DNA from: Paenibacillus polymyxa M1
Lineage (GTDB): Bacteria; Bacillota; Bacilli; Paenibacillales; Paenibacillaceae
Assembly (NCBI RefSeq): GCF_000237325.1
Contig: NC_017542.1
Location: 4,374,501-4,438,500, forward strand
Direction of reading: 5' to 3'
DNA: 64,000 nt
The first letter of the stretch is position 1. The number at the start of each line of letters is the position of its first letter. Made by a program: the position numbers and the translations under genes. A model generated the notes under the pieces. That model ran no database searches. It had not been told where the DNA came from and saw only the letters and a list, made by a program, of their open reading frames with translations. Below are positions 19,153-28,252 of this stretch, piece after piece.

Positions 19153-20316
19153 TTACAGGGATGCTCTGTAAATTTCGACTACATCTTCGCGATTGAGCTT
19201 GTTAAAGCCTCCGAAAGGTCCGAATTTCACAGCTTTATCAGCCATTACATCAATTTTGGACGCATCAATATCGTAATCAGCCAGTCGGCTTGGCGCACCA
19301 ATCGAGTTCCAGAAATCACGCAACGCTTGAATACCTTCCAGCGCTACTTCTTCGTCACTCTTGCCTTCTGGGTTCACATGAAACACATTCACAGCCAGCT
19401 GTTTGAAACGTTCAGGCTTCACATGCAAGTTATGTTTCATCCAGTTCGGGAACAGAATAGCCAGTCCTCCACCATGCGGAATATCATAAACAGCAGACAC
19501 AGCATGCTCAATATTGTGAGTAGCCCAATCACCTGTCAGCCCCATGTTCAGGAAGCCGTTCAGTGCCATCGTACCACAATACATAATCGTTTCACGCAGC
19601 TCGTAGTTTTCCAGATCGTTAACCAGTCCTGGAGCCGCATCTATGACCGTACGCAAAATCGTTTCACACCAGCCCAGTTGAACCGGAGTATTGGATTCCA
19701 GATGGAAATAATGCTCGAGCGTATGTGACATCATATCCACAATTCCGTAAACCGTTTGATTTTGTGGCAGAGAGTATGTGTTTACCGGATCAAGAATGGA
19801 AAACGCAGGAAACGCATGTACACTGCCCCATCCCAATTTTTCCTGAGTTTTTTCGTTTGTAATAACAGAACCTGCGTTCATTTCAGAACCGGTTGCCGCC
19901 ATGGTCAGAACCGTACCTAATGGCAAGGCTGCTTGTGGAGCCGATTTACGCTCTGCAAAATCCCACATGTCGCCATCATATTTTGCACCGACAGCAATAG
20001 CTTTGGAGCAATCCAGTACACTACCACCGCCTACAGCCAGTACAAGATCAATTTGATTTGTTTTACACAATTCAACGCCTTTATGTACCGTAGACAAACG
20101 AGGATTCGGTTCTACACCAGCCAGTTCTGTTACCTCTGCACCAATTTCACCAAGCAATTTTATTACATTATCGTACAAACCGCTGCGCTTAATGCTGCCG
20201 CCGCCATATACAAGCAGTACACGTTTACCGTATTTAGGAACTTCACGCTTGAGAGCCTCCAATTGTCCTTTACCAAAGATCAATTGTGTAGGATTATAAA
20301 ATTCGAATGCTTTCAT
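19153..20316 (-). CDS. Iron-containing (BDH-type) alcohol dehydrogenase
   Basis: 387 residues of the group III, metal-dependent alcohol dehydrogenase family, closest in pattern to butanol dehydrogenases (B. subtilis YugJ/YugK). It begins [20 protein letters not shown]. The nucleotide site has [17 protein letters not shown], and the metal ligands lie in [13 protein letters not shown] and [20 protein letters not shown]. It would reduce aldehydes with NAD(P)H during fermentation; the substrate is not readable from sequence. It is a single-gene unit with its own terminator, between the flotillin pair and galT. Confidence 0.92.
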   Translation of the reverse strand: MKAFEFYNPTQLIFGKGQLEALKREVPKYGKRVLLVYGGGSIKRSGLYDNVIKLLGEIGAEVTELAGVEPNPRLSTVHKGVELCKTNQIDLVLAVGGGSVLDCSKAIAVGAKYDGDMWDFAERKSAPQAALPLGTVLTMAATGSEMNAGSVITNEKTQEKLGWGSVHAFPAFSILDPVNTYSLPQNQTVYGIVDMMSHTLEHYFHLESNTPVQLGWCETILRTVIDAAPGLVNDLENYELRETIMYCGTMALNGFLNMGLTGDWATHNIEHAVSAVYDIPHGGGLAILFPNWMKHNLHVKPERFKQLAVNVFHVNPEGKSDEEVALEGIQALRDFWNSIGAPSRLADYDIDASKIDVMADKAVKFGPFGGFNKLNREDVVEIYRASL

Positions 20317-20412
20317 CGCAAACGCTCGCCTCCAATATTTCTAAAGTTTAATGTTAAGAAACTACTCTATTATAACCTTTATGGTTACAGGAAACAAATT
20401 GCTTTGTTTTCA

Positions 20413-20445
20413 GAAAAAAAACCATACTCCTTAAGGAGTATGGTT
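20413..20445 (-). terminator. Terminator of the galKET operon
   Basis: AACCATACTCC/GGAGTATGGTT (20419-20445), an almost loopless palindrome, followed on the minus strand by an eight-base T run (20412-20420 read in reverse). It sits about 60 bases beyond the galT stop. Confidence 0.85.
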
Positions 20446-20501
20446 ATATTTCACATCTTGGGAGGGTTCTCGTATTGTATTATGTGGCAACACAAGCTAC
20501 T

Positions 20502-22145
20502 TTATTCTCCCAAGGTATATCCCAATTGTTTCATAAAACGGCCAAACGCTTGCTGACCGGATGGATTCCGTTTATACACTCCTGCGTGCTCTAAAATTTC
20601 ACTGAATTTCAGTCCGACCTCATTTTGCACGATACGGACAGCCGTCTCTTTGTCAGACAGACGACCAAACCGGGTATTCAACTGGTAAATCCAGTCTGCA
20701 TGCTTAAACAGTGGATGTTCTTCTTGCTGCATAGCCACAGCCAATTCATCGTTCCCACACAAAATATCAGCAATTCCATCCAGTTCATCCTTGAGTCGCC
20801 CTGGTAAGATGGCAAGCCCCATCACTTCGATTAGACCGATATTTTCCTTTTTGATATGATGCATCTCGCGATGGGGATGAAAAATACCTTCAGGGTACTC
20901 TTCACTCGTTCGATTGTTGCGCAGTACGAGATCCATCTGATATCTTCCTTCGGAATCCCGTCGCACAATCGGAGTTACTGTATTATGCGGAATCGTTTCC
21001 CCCTCCAGCTCGGTATGAGAGAGAACGTCTACCGATGGATCACTATAACCTTTCCAGGCTTCAAAAGCAGCATTCCCCGCCTCCAACAGTGCCTCGGCAT
21101 CTGTTGACGTAAAACGAATGACCGACATTGGCCAGTTTACAATACCTGCCGTAACCTGCGGAAATGCTTCATTATGGTATACGCCGTCCACACCCGCTTT
21201 TTCAATTGGGAATGTATGACGACCACCCTGAAAATGATCATGAGTCAGGATCGACCCTCCGACAATGGGCAGATCCGCATTAGAGCCAATGAAATAATGC
21301 GGAAACGCTTTCGTAAAGGCCAGCAACCGCCGTAGCGTATCCTTTGTAAGCTTCATGGGTACATGATCATGATGGAACACAATGCAATGCTCGTTGTAAT
21401 ACACATAAGGTGAATATTGAAAAAACCACGGTTCCCCATTCAATTCTACCGGAATGATACGCAAATTTTGACGGGACGGATGATTTACCCTCCCCGCGTA
21501 TCCAACGTTTTCACGGCACAATTGACATTTGGGATAAACAGGCGGCGGCAAAAGCTTCGCCATTGCAATTTCCTTAGGACTCTTTTCTGGCTTGGACAAA
21601 TTAATCGTAATTTCCATATCTCCGTAAGGTGTTGACTGATTCCAGTACACATTGCTGGCTACCCGATCCATACGAATGTAGTTCGAATCAATGGATAATT
21701 GATAAAAAGCATCTGTAGCCGCTTCTATACCAAGTTCAGCCTCCGTTTGATGAAAGTCACGGATGACTTCAGACGGTCTCGCCATTAGCTGCCCCATGAT
21801 TTTGGAATCCAGCAAATCACGATACGTATCCGTGTTTTCAGGGATAAGCCCTATGGCAAAACCATAATCTATCAATACATTAAGCACAGGCTGGAGAGCT
21901 TCGGGGGCAATAATGCCCCCTGCTTCCCCACCAGAATAAGGCTCCGAAAACCCGAACTGCTCTAATAACAGATTACGGCTGTAATCTGTATCTTGCAGAC
22001 CGATCAAGCCCTTTTTTTGCGCGAATGCAACCAGTTGTTCCACCGCATATAGAGCCGATTGCTGTACAGTTTCGTCGATGTCATGGGCCAAGTGCCGGGA
22101 AAGTTCCCGGTCTTGGTCTTTATCTACGGATTGGCGCTCGCTCAT
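20502..22145 (-). CDS. galT: Galactose-1-phosphate uridylyltransferase (Firmicutes type)
   Basis: Exchanges galactose 1-phosphate and UDP-glucose to give UDP-galactose and glucose 1-phosphate. At 547 residues it belongs to the long GalT-2 class of Firmicutes (usually about 490-520, so slightly long). Landmarks are CQLCRENVGYAGRVNHPSRQ, the HHDHVPMKL segment and GGSILTHDHFQGG with the active-site histidines. GGGAGA lies 9 bases before the ATG. Third gene of galK-galE-galT, 17 bases after galE. Confidence 0.95.
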   Translation of the reverse strand: MSERQSVDKDQDRELSRHLAHDIDETVQQSALYAVEQLVAFAQKKGLIGLQDTDYSRNLLLEQFGFSEPYSGGEAGGIIAPEALQPVLNVLIDYGFAIGLIPENTDTYRDLLDSKIMGQLMARPSEVIRDFHQTEAELGIEAATDAFYQLSIDSNYIRMDRVASNVYWNQSTPYGDMEITINLSKPEKSPKEIAMAKLLPPPVYPKCQLCRENVGYAGRVNHPSRQNLRIIPVELNGEPWFFQYSPYVYYNEHCIVFHHDHVPMKLTKDTLRRLLAFTKAFPHYFIGSNADLPIVGGSILTHDHFQGGRHTFPIEKAGVDGVYHNEAFPQVTAGIVNWPMSVIRFTSTDAEALLEAGNAAFEAWKGYSDPSVDVLSHTELEGETIPHNTVTPIVRRDSEGRYQMDLVLRNNRTSEEYPEGIFHPHREMHHIKKENIGLIEVMGLAILPGRLKDELDGIADILCGNDELAVAMQQEEHPLFKHADWIYQLNTRFGRLSDKETAVRIVQNEVGLKFSEILEHAGVYKRNPSGQQAFGRFMKQLGYTLGE

Positions 22146-22162
22146 ATGTCATCGTCTCCCGT

Positions 22163-23152
22163 CTATTCGTCGCCGTAGCCTTGAGGGTGTGACTGATGCC
22201 ATCCCCATGCTCCGCTAATAATATCCTCCAGTTGGGTACGTTTTGGGCTCCAGCCCAGCACCGAACGGGCCTTGTCAGAAGAGGCAACCAATATTGCTGG
22301 ATCGCCTGCACGGCGGGGTTCTGTAACAACTGGAATGTCGAGCCCAGTGACCTTGCGTGCCGTTTCAATAACTTCCTTTACAGAGAAGCCCTGCCCGTTG
22401 CCCAGATTAAATATGTTGCTGTCATTACCTTCACGCAAGTAATTCACTGCGCGCACATGAGCATCCGCCAAATCACTTACATGAATGTAATCACGGACAC
22501 ACGTTCCGTCCGGTGTCGCATAATCCTCACCAAATACAGCGATATGTGGACGCTGTTTTAACGCTGTCTGGAGCACCAATGGGATCAGATGGCTTTCTGG
22601 ACGGTGATCTTCACCGATCTTGCCACTCTCATGCGCACCAGCCGCATTAAAATACCGTAAAGATACGTATTTGATGCCTAATACTTTATCAAACCAGGAC
22701 ATCATGCGCTCCATCATCAGCTTTGTTTCACCATATACGTTGGTTGGCTCTGTACGGTCACCTTCTTCAATCGGCACCTTTTCCGGTTCGCCGTAGGTAG
22801 CCGCAGTCGAGGAAAATACGATCTTGCTTACGCCAGCATCTTTCATCGCCTCCAGCAAGCTCAACGTACCAAATACGTTGTTGTCATAATACTTTCCAGG
22901 ATTTTGCATGCTTTCCCCAACCAGCGAGTTGGCTGCAAAATGAATAACTGCGTCGATATTATTTTCAGAGAACAGTTTGGATAGAAGTTCTTTATCCCTC
23001 AAATCGCCTTCATACAACTTGCCTCCAAGCAATGCTCCTTTGTGTCCGGTTTGCAAGTTATCCAGCACAACAACTTCTTCTCCCAAATCCAACAATTCTG
23101 CTACGGTATGTGAACCAATATATCCAGCTCCACCTGTGACTAAAATGGCCAT
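22163..23152 (-). CDS. galE: UDP-glucose 4-epimerase
   Basis: Interconverts UDP-galactose and UDP-glucose with bound NAD+. It begins with the Rossmann motif MAILVTGGAGYIGSHT, and the SDR catalytic elements are the serine-threonine pair in FSSTAATYGEP and Tyr-x-x-x-Lys in NVYGETKLMM. 329 residues is the usual GalE length. The start codon follows the galK stop by a single base, so the two are probably translated together. It links galactose breakdown with cell-wall UDP-sugars. Confidence 0.97.
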   Translation of the reverse strand: MAILVTGGAGYIGSHTVAELLDLGEEVVVLDNLQTGHKGALLGGKLYEGDLRDKELLSKLFSENNIDAVIHFAANSLVGESMQNPGKYYDNNVFGTLSLLEAMKDAGVSKIVFSSTAATYGEPEKVPIEEGDRTEPTNVYGETKLMMERMMSWFDKVLGIKYVSLRYFNAAGAHESGKIGEDHRPESHLIPLVLQTALKQRPHIAVFGEDYATPDGTCVRDYIHVSDLADAHVRAVNYLREGNDSNIFNLGNGQGFSVKEVIETARKVTGLDIPVVTEPRRAGDPAILVASSDKARSVLGWSPKRTQLEDIISGAWGWHQSHPQGYGDE

Positions 23153-23153
23153 G

Positions 23154-24332
23154 TTATTCGTCCTCCTTCAGTTCTTTAACTCCGTCCCCTGCCTTGCATA
23201 CATAAAAGCTGGCTTCCAGCCCTGTACGGGTCTGATAAGCTTCACCGACTTCCTTTACAAAACGATCCACATCATCCTCATGAACCAATGAAACCGTACA
23301 ACCTCCAAACCCAGCCCCTGTCATGCGAGCACCCAGCGTGCCAGGAATGCGTCGTGCTTCTTCGACCATAACATCCAGCTCAGTGCAGCTGACCTCATAC
23401 AAGTCACGTAATGAATCGTGAGAAGCGTTCATTAACTGACCGAAAGCTGCAAGTTCATTCGCCGCGAGAGCTTCGACAGAGGCCAGCACACGAGCGTTTT
23501 CCTCCACCACATGCTGTGCCCGGCGACGGACTGTTTCATCAGCAATATGATGCTGAAGCCCTCCAAACCGAGCCTCATCCAGCTGTGCGAGGTATTCCAG
23601 TGACGGCTCCTGCTGCTGCAAAATGGACAGTGCTTCCGCACATTGACTGCGACGCTCGTTATAGGCTGAATCCACCAAACCGCGGCGCTTATTTGTATTG
23701 CCGATCACAAGCTTATAAGCTCCTGTGCGGAATGGCACTTTACGGTACTCCAGCGTATCGCACATCAGCAGGATTGCATGATTAGCCGCTCCGTTCGCTA
23801 CAGCAAACTGGTCCATAATGCCGCAATTGACACCCACGTAATTGTTTTCTGCCCGCTGGGACAACAAAGCGATTTCGACTGTGTCGGTTTTCTGCTTTTC
23901 GGTAGTCAGGAAAGCGTAGCCTGTCACTACCTCAATCGAGGCTGAGGAGGATAATCCGGCTCCGTTCGGTATTTCTCCATGATAGAGCAGGTCGTATCCG
24001 CTAGACGGATAAACACCCTTTTCAGCCAACTCCACCAGTACGCCCACCGGATAGTCCACCCACTCATCCGTTTTGCTTTTTCCTATCTCTCCGCGGGGGA
24101 TAGACACTTCATACGACAGGTTTGTCGAAGCAAAATGAATTTGATCATCATTGCGTGCACGAAGAATCAACGTCGTACCAAATTCCAGCGCAGCCGGGAG
24201 TACATAACCACCATTATAGTCGATATGCTCTCCAATGAGATTGACACGGCCAGGTGCATGAAATATCAGCAGTTCATTGCTGCTTTCACCATATTTTTCA
24301 ATAAAATGTTTCTTTAATTCAGTAGAGTTCAT
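23154..24332 (-). CDS. galK: Galactokinase
   Basis: Phosphorylates galactose with ATP, the entry step of the Leloir pathway. The galactokinase signature GRVNLIGEHIDYNGG is near the N terminus, the GHMP ATP loop is PNGAGLSSSASIEV, and the C-terminal motif is GARMTGAGFGGC. I chose ATG 24332 (MNSTELKKHF, 392 residues) because GAGGTGG lies at good spacing upstream; an in-frame ATG 7 codons earlier has no ribosome binding site. The first gene of galKET, transcribed divergently from the AraC-type regulator. Confidence 0.96.
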   Translation of the reverse strand: MNSTELKKHFIEKYGESSNELLIFHAPGRVNLIGEHIDYNGGYVLPAALEFGTTLILRARNDDQIHFASTNLSYEVSIPRGEIGKSKTDEWVDYPVGVLVELAEKGVYPSSGYDLLYHGEIPNGAGLSSSASIEVVTGYAFLTTEKQKTDTVEIALLSQRAENNYVGVNCGIMDQFAVANGAANHAILLMCDTLEYRKVPFRTGAYKLVIGNTNKRRGLVDSAYNERRSQCAEALSILQQQEPSLEYLAQLDEARFGGLQHHIADETVRRRAQHVVEENARVLASVEALAANELAAFGQLMNASHDSLRDLYEVSCTELDVMVEEARRIPGTLGARMTGAGFGGCTVSLVHEDDVDRFVKEVGEAYQTRTGLEASFYVCKAGDGVKELKEDE

Positions 24333-24552
24333 ACCCGCTTCCACCTCATTCACCGTTAGTAAAAGTCTCCCTGATTTCCCTGTAATATCTTAATCAGGTT
24401 GACATCTCTTATGATTTCAGTATAAATGAAAGCGTCACACAATGTAATGCATCCATGTGTTTAAGCTATGGATAAATGTGACTTGGACATGTACAATGTA
24501 AGTATACCGCATCCACTAAACTATTCACAAATGCAGGAAGGATGACCCTATT

Positions 24553-25419
24553 TTGCAAGCGCATTCATATAGTTATGCTGTCGCCTCTAATCCGGTGTTT
24601 TATGAAAATAGCCCGCTGCATGTGCTTTTTGCAGGAGAGAGCCAGACCAAATCCGGTCATGCCGTAGGGCCGAAAATCTATGATTATTATCTGCTTCACT
24701 TTGTAGAGTCGGGCAAAGGCATCTTTCGAACAGAACAGCACACATATCAGCTTAAAAAAAACGATTTTTTCCTTATTCATCCCGGTCAGCTGGTGAGCTA
24801 CACCTCTGATGAAGAGGAACCGTGGCGTTATCGTTGGTCTGCCTTTACCGGACACCATACGGAGCAGGTGGTGCAGGAGGCAGGACTGCGTGTTCATCAG
24901 CCTGTTTTCCATGCTGCTGATCAAAGTCCCATTCCTAGTTATCTGGAGCAAATGCAATTGGCCTTTTACAGCAGAAAATCTAGTTCTCATCTTTCAGCCT
25001 TGGGCTATTTGTACCTGATTATGGGAGAAGCAAGCAATTACCTTAGTGACTGGACTGATCCATCTGGGGCGGATTCGCAAATTCGACGTACAGTCAAGCA
25101 GATGGTTCAATACATGTCCACTCAGTACGCACACCCCGTTTCCATTGAGCAAATGTCTGAAGGACTTGGTTATAACCGTGCATACTTATCACGGATATTC
25201 AAAAAGGAAACGGGCATCTCCCCCGTCACCTATCTGCTTAAGCTACGGATCGACAAATCACGTCAACTGCTGCGCGAACGTCCTGAGCTGTCGGTTGAAC
25301 AAGTGGCTGCATCTGTAGGATTAACCGATGCTCTATATTTCTCACGTCAATTCAAACGCTTCTGTGGGCAGTCTCCAACCGAGTACCGAAGCAAGGTTAA
25401 GCAGTATCCACAGTCGTAA
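24553..25419 (+). CDS. AraC-family transcriptional regulator, probably of galKET
   Basis: 288 residues: an N-terminal cupin-like sugar-binding half (about 1-150, with FVESGKGIFRTEQHTYQLKKNDFFLIHPGQ) and a C-terminal double helix-turn-helix of AraC type (about 185-283, ending VGLTDALYFSRQFKRFCGQSP). The layout resembles MsmR/RafR-type sugar regulators. The best in-frame start is TTG 24553 with AGGAAGG 11 bases upstream; no ATG lies in frame before the cupin region. It is divergent from galK across 220 bases, which makes galactose or an alpha-galactoside the likely signal. That assignment is inference. Confidence 0.85.
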   Translation: MQAHSYSYAVASNPVFYENSPLHVLFAGESQTKSGHAVGPKIYDYYLLHFVESGKGIFRTEQHTYQLKKNDFFLIHPGQLVSYTSDEEEPWRYRWSAFTGHHTEQVVQEAGLRVHQPVFHAADQSPIPSYLEQMQLAFYSRKSSSHLSALGYLYLIMGEASNYLSDWTDPSGADSQIRRTVKQMVQYMSTQYAHPVSIEQMSEGLGYNRAYLSRIFKKETGISPVTYLLKLRIDKSRQLLRERPELSVEQVAASVGLTDALYFSRQFKRFCGQSPTEYRSKVKQYPQS

Positions 25420-25530
25420 AGTAAGCTTTAAGAGGCTTTACGAAGCTGCTGCTTCCAACAGACGGTTGATCTTCTTTTACAGGGGATGCTGGACAGGGCA
25501 TTGGTTTCCCCTGCTCCCAGCCATAACGCA

Positions 25531-25565
25531 AACAGCCCGCATCCTTCAAATGGATGCGGGCTGTT
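25531..25565. terminator. Strong 14-base hairpin between convergent genes
   Basis: AACAGCCCGCATCC (25531-25544) and GGATGCGGGCTGTT (25552-25565) pair perfectly around a 7-base loop. It lies between the ends of the AraC gene and the convergent aldo/keto reductase gene. Neither side has a classic long T run, but stem strength and location favour a shared terminator. Confidence 0.6.
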
Positions 25566-25625
25566 AAGTATATATTTATAAGAGCATGTGAAATTAGGCC
25601 GATAACTCTGGAATATCTTTTGTCA

Positions 25626-26645
25626 TTAGGCTGTGCCGCCGTCTTGTCCGTTCCCGGCATTTAGAATCGAATCAATCCGATCCAACTCCTCCTGTGAAAA
25701 CTCCAGATTGGATAAAGCTTCAACATTTTCTTCGATTTGGCTTACACGGCTAGCCCCAATCAGGACAGAGGTCAGACGTTCACCGCGTAGAGCCCATGCC
25801 AGTGAGAATTGAGCCAAACTTTGTCCACGTGCAGCAGCCATCTGATTCAAGGCGCGCACCTTGCGCAGAGTTTCGGGCGTCACATGGTTCTCATTCAGGA
25901 ATACCGATGTGCTTGCCGCGCGTGAATCCTCGGGAATTCCGTTCAAATATTTATTGGTCAGCAGTCCCTGAGCCAGTGGACAAAAGGCAATGCTACCTAT
26001 CCCGTTTTCGTCCAGTACATCTTGTAATCCATTTTCAATCCAGCGGTCAAGCAGAGAGTATCTCGGCTGATGGATTAACATCGGTGTTCCAAGCTCCTTC
26101 AAAATGCGAGCTGCTTCTGCCGTTTGCTCTGCACTATAATTAGACACGCCCACATACAGCGCTTTGCCGGAACGTACGATATGGTCCAGTGCTCCCATCG
26201 TTTCTTCCAGCGGCGTATTGGGATCAAATCGGTGAGAGTAGAATATATCGACATAGTCCAATCCCATTCGCTTCAAACTCTGATCCAGACTGGATATCAT
26301 ATACTTACGAGATCCCCAGTCACCATAAGGACCTGCCCACATATGGTAGCCTGCTTTGGTAGAGATGACCAATTCATCCCGGTACGGTTTCATATCACTG
26401 GCTAACACTTGTCCGAAAAATTCCTCAGCTGAACCTGCGGGAGGACCATAGTTATTAGCTAAATCAAAATGCGTAATGCCCAGATCAAAGGAGCGAGTAA
26501 TCATGCTGCGACCATTCTCCGCGTTGTTAATCCCGCCAAAATTGTGCCACAAGCCTAGCGAAATTGCGGGCAGTTTAAGACCCGATCTCCCTGTACGGTT
26601 ATATTTCATACTTTCATAACGATCTTCGCCAGCTAAATAAACCAT
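25626..26645 (-). CDS. Aldo/keto reductase of the YghZ (glyceraldehyde 3-phosphate reductase) type
   Basis: 339-residue TIM-barrel NADPH-dependent reductase. Very like E. coli YghZ in MKYNRTGRSGLKLPAISLGLWHNFGG, ITHFDLANNYGPPAGSAEE (catalytic Asp and Tyr), VISTKAGYHMWAGPYG (Lys) and YVDIFYSHRFDPNTP (His). YghZ reduces L-glyceraldehyde 3-phosphate and methylglyoxal, so detoxification is a plausible role here. A start at the in-frame ATG of MKYNRTGRSG is possible, but the upstream MVYLAGEDRYE sequence also resembles the N terminus of YghZ and is kept. It lies downstream of the sirtuin gene's divergent-free 85-base gap. Confidence 0.9.
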   Translation of the reverse strand: MVYLAGEDRYESMKYNRTGRSGLKLPAISLGLWHNFGGINNAENGRSMITRSFDLGITHFDLANNYGPPAGSAEEFFGQVLASDMKPYRDELVISTKAGYHMWAGPYGDWGSRKYMISSLDQSLKRMGLDYVDIFYSHRFDPNTPLEETMGALDHIVRSGKALYVGVSNYSAEQTAEAARILKELGTPMLIHQPRYSLLDRWIENGLQDVLDENGIGSIAFCPLAQGLLTNKYLNGIPEDSRAASTSVFLNENHVTPETLRKVRALNQMAAARGQSLAQFSLAWALRGERLTSVLIGASRVSQIEENVEALSNLEFSQEELDRIDSILNAGNGQDGGTA

Positions 26646-26730
26646 GCTATCACAGCCTCTCTCGAAACATTGTTATGTCCATTACAACCATCATCATAGC
26701 GCTTTTATCCGGGCGTTGACAAGAAAACGA

Positions 26731-27471
26731 TTACAAGTCCAATTGATGAGCAAGTTTTTCCATAACTTTACCGATCGGTTCAGTGATCAAAAGATCCGCC
26801 TTGTGATCATACGAGGTGGGGTCTGTATTCAGCAGCACTGTATGTTTACCATGAAAATAAGTAATCAAGCCCGCCGCAGGATGAACTGTCAGTGACGTTC
26901 CTCCAATTAACAGCAGATCTGCTTGAGAAATGGCCTGAATGGATTGAATAAGGGTATCCTGATTCAACTCTTCCTCATATAAAACGACATCCGGTTTGAT
27001 AATCCCTCCATCTACCGGACATTTAGGTACAACCTCGGAACTGTTCATCACTTCATTTAGCCCGTAAAAGCGGCCGCATTCCATACAGTAGTTGCGATGT
27101 ACCGAACCGTGAAGCTCCAGTACATTTCTACTGCCTGCAGCCTGATGTAATCCGTCAATGTTTTGCGTCACAACCGCTTTAAGACGGCCTTGCTTTTCCA
27201 AAGACGCGAGAAAATGATGACAGCCGTTCGGCTTCGCATCGGGATGCAGCATTTTGCTGCGATAGAAATCGAAGAATACTTCAGGATGCTTCACAAAAAA
27301 AGAGCGGCTAAGCATAACCTCAGGAGAGTAGGGCAATTTTTCCTCACTCTGATACAAGCCTGCTGCCGAACGAAAATCTGGAATACCACTTTCCGTTGAT
27401 GTCCCTGCTCCGCCGAAAAAAACAATATTCTGTGATTGCTGTATCCATTCCGCCAATGTATTAACTTTCAT
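26731..27471 (-). CDS. Sir2-family NAD-dependent protein deacylase
   Basis: 246 residues, matching B. subtilis SrtN. NAD site GGAGTSTESGIPDFRS, QNIDGLHQAAG, and catalytic region LELHGSVHRNYCMECG. Sirtuins remove acetyl groups from lysines using NAD+. The structural zinc site looks atypical: CMEC supplies two cysteines, but the second pair is CPVD, so the fourth usual Cys is replaced by Asp. The start overlaps the stop of the upstream HAD gene by 4 bases, indicating joint translation. Substrates are not predictable. Confidence 0.92.
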   Translation of the reverse strand: MKVNTLAEWIQQSQNIVFFGGAGTSTESGIPDFRSAAGLYQSEEKLPYSPEVMLSRSFFVKHPEVFFDFYRSKMLHPDAKPNGCHHFLASLEKQGRLKAVVTQNIDGLHQAAGSRNVLELHGSVHRNYCMECGRFYGLNEVMNSSEVVPKCPVDGGIIKPDVVLYEEELNQDTLIQSIQAISQADLLLIGGTSLTVHPAAGLITYFHGKHTVLLNTDPTSYDHKADLLITEPIGKVMEKLAHQLDL

Positions 27472-28238
27472 GCTCTACGCACCTCCAGCTCTTCATATCC
27501 ACGAACCACCTTATCCGCATCCAGCAAATGACTGGAACGTTCCGATGCCGGCGCAAATCCAATGGCTAGCCGTACTCCAGCACGCTTGCCCATCTGCATA
27601 TCCCCATTACTGTCTCCGATCACTACCACGTCCGCCGGCGACAGTCCTAGTAACGCGCAAGCTGTTTCAGCCATTTCCGGATCAGGCTTGCCGTATGTAA
27701 CCCTATCATGTCCAATGATCTCGTCAAAATAGGATGTCAGCCCCATCCACTCCAAATGCTCTTGTGCAGCCTCTGTACTGTCAGAGGTCACAACCGCCAG
27801 CTTCATTCCGGCATGGCGACTTTGCTCCAATAAGGTCCGTAACCCTGGAAACACCTTCGCTGCCCGATGTCGGCGGACGTCAGCCATCGCTGTTTTATTA
27901 AATTCGCGGACAAGCCGCACAGCTTCATTCCACGGAACACCAGCAGTATAAAGCTGCCAAGCCAGTACACCCGTACTTTCGTCCACCGTTCCCATTGCCA
28001 GCGGGCCAGAAGGATCGTAACCGATCACATGTCCCTCCCGATCGTGAACAGTACCTAGAACGTTGCCTTTTTCCATTGTAAAACCGGCTCCCGCCACGAC
28101 AAGATGCTGCTCCATCATATCCAGTATAGAACGAGCCCAGGGGCCCCACAACTGAATAAAATCCAGCAGCGTGCCATCTTTATCGAATAAGATGCCACGG
28201 CATGGGTATCGCTTCCCCTGCACGATCAGCTCAGACAT
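27468..28238 (-). CDS. HAD-superfamily phosphatase
   Basis: 256 residues with the HAD motifs in order: I, ILFDKDGTLLDF (nucleophile Asp); II, VVTSDST; III, the lysine of YGKPDPEMA; IV, IGDSNGDMQMGKRAG. A helical cap lies between motifs I and II. The organisation resembles phosphoglycolate/pyrophosphatase-type HAD hydrolases, but the cap sequence does not let me name the substrate. It overlaps the sirtuin gene by 4 bases and follows the alpha/beta hydrolase gene by 14 bases, so the three minus-strand genes likely form one operon. Confidence 0.85.
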   Translation of the reverse strand: MSELIVQGKRYPCRGILFDKDGTLLDFIQLWGPWARSILDMMEQHLVVAGAGFTMEKGNVLGTVHDREGHVIGYDPSGPLAMGTVDESTGVLAWQLYTAGVPWNEAVRLVREFNKTAMADVRRHRAAKVFPGLRTLLEQSRHAGMKLAVVTSDSTEAAQEHLEWMGLTSYFDEIIGHDRVTYGKPDPEMAETACALLGLSPADVVVIGDSNGDMQMGKRAGVRLAIGFAPASERSSHLLDADKVVRGYEELEVRRA

Positions 28239-28252
28239 GCATTACACCTCCT

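Noticed and set aside
24425-24445. cre site TGAAAGCGTCACAC in the galK-araC spacer
   Set aside because: Only one half of the consensus matches; the other half has several mismatches on either strand.
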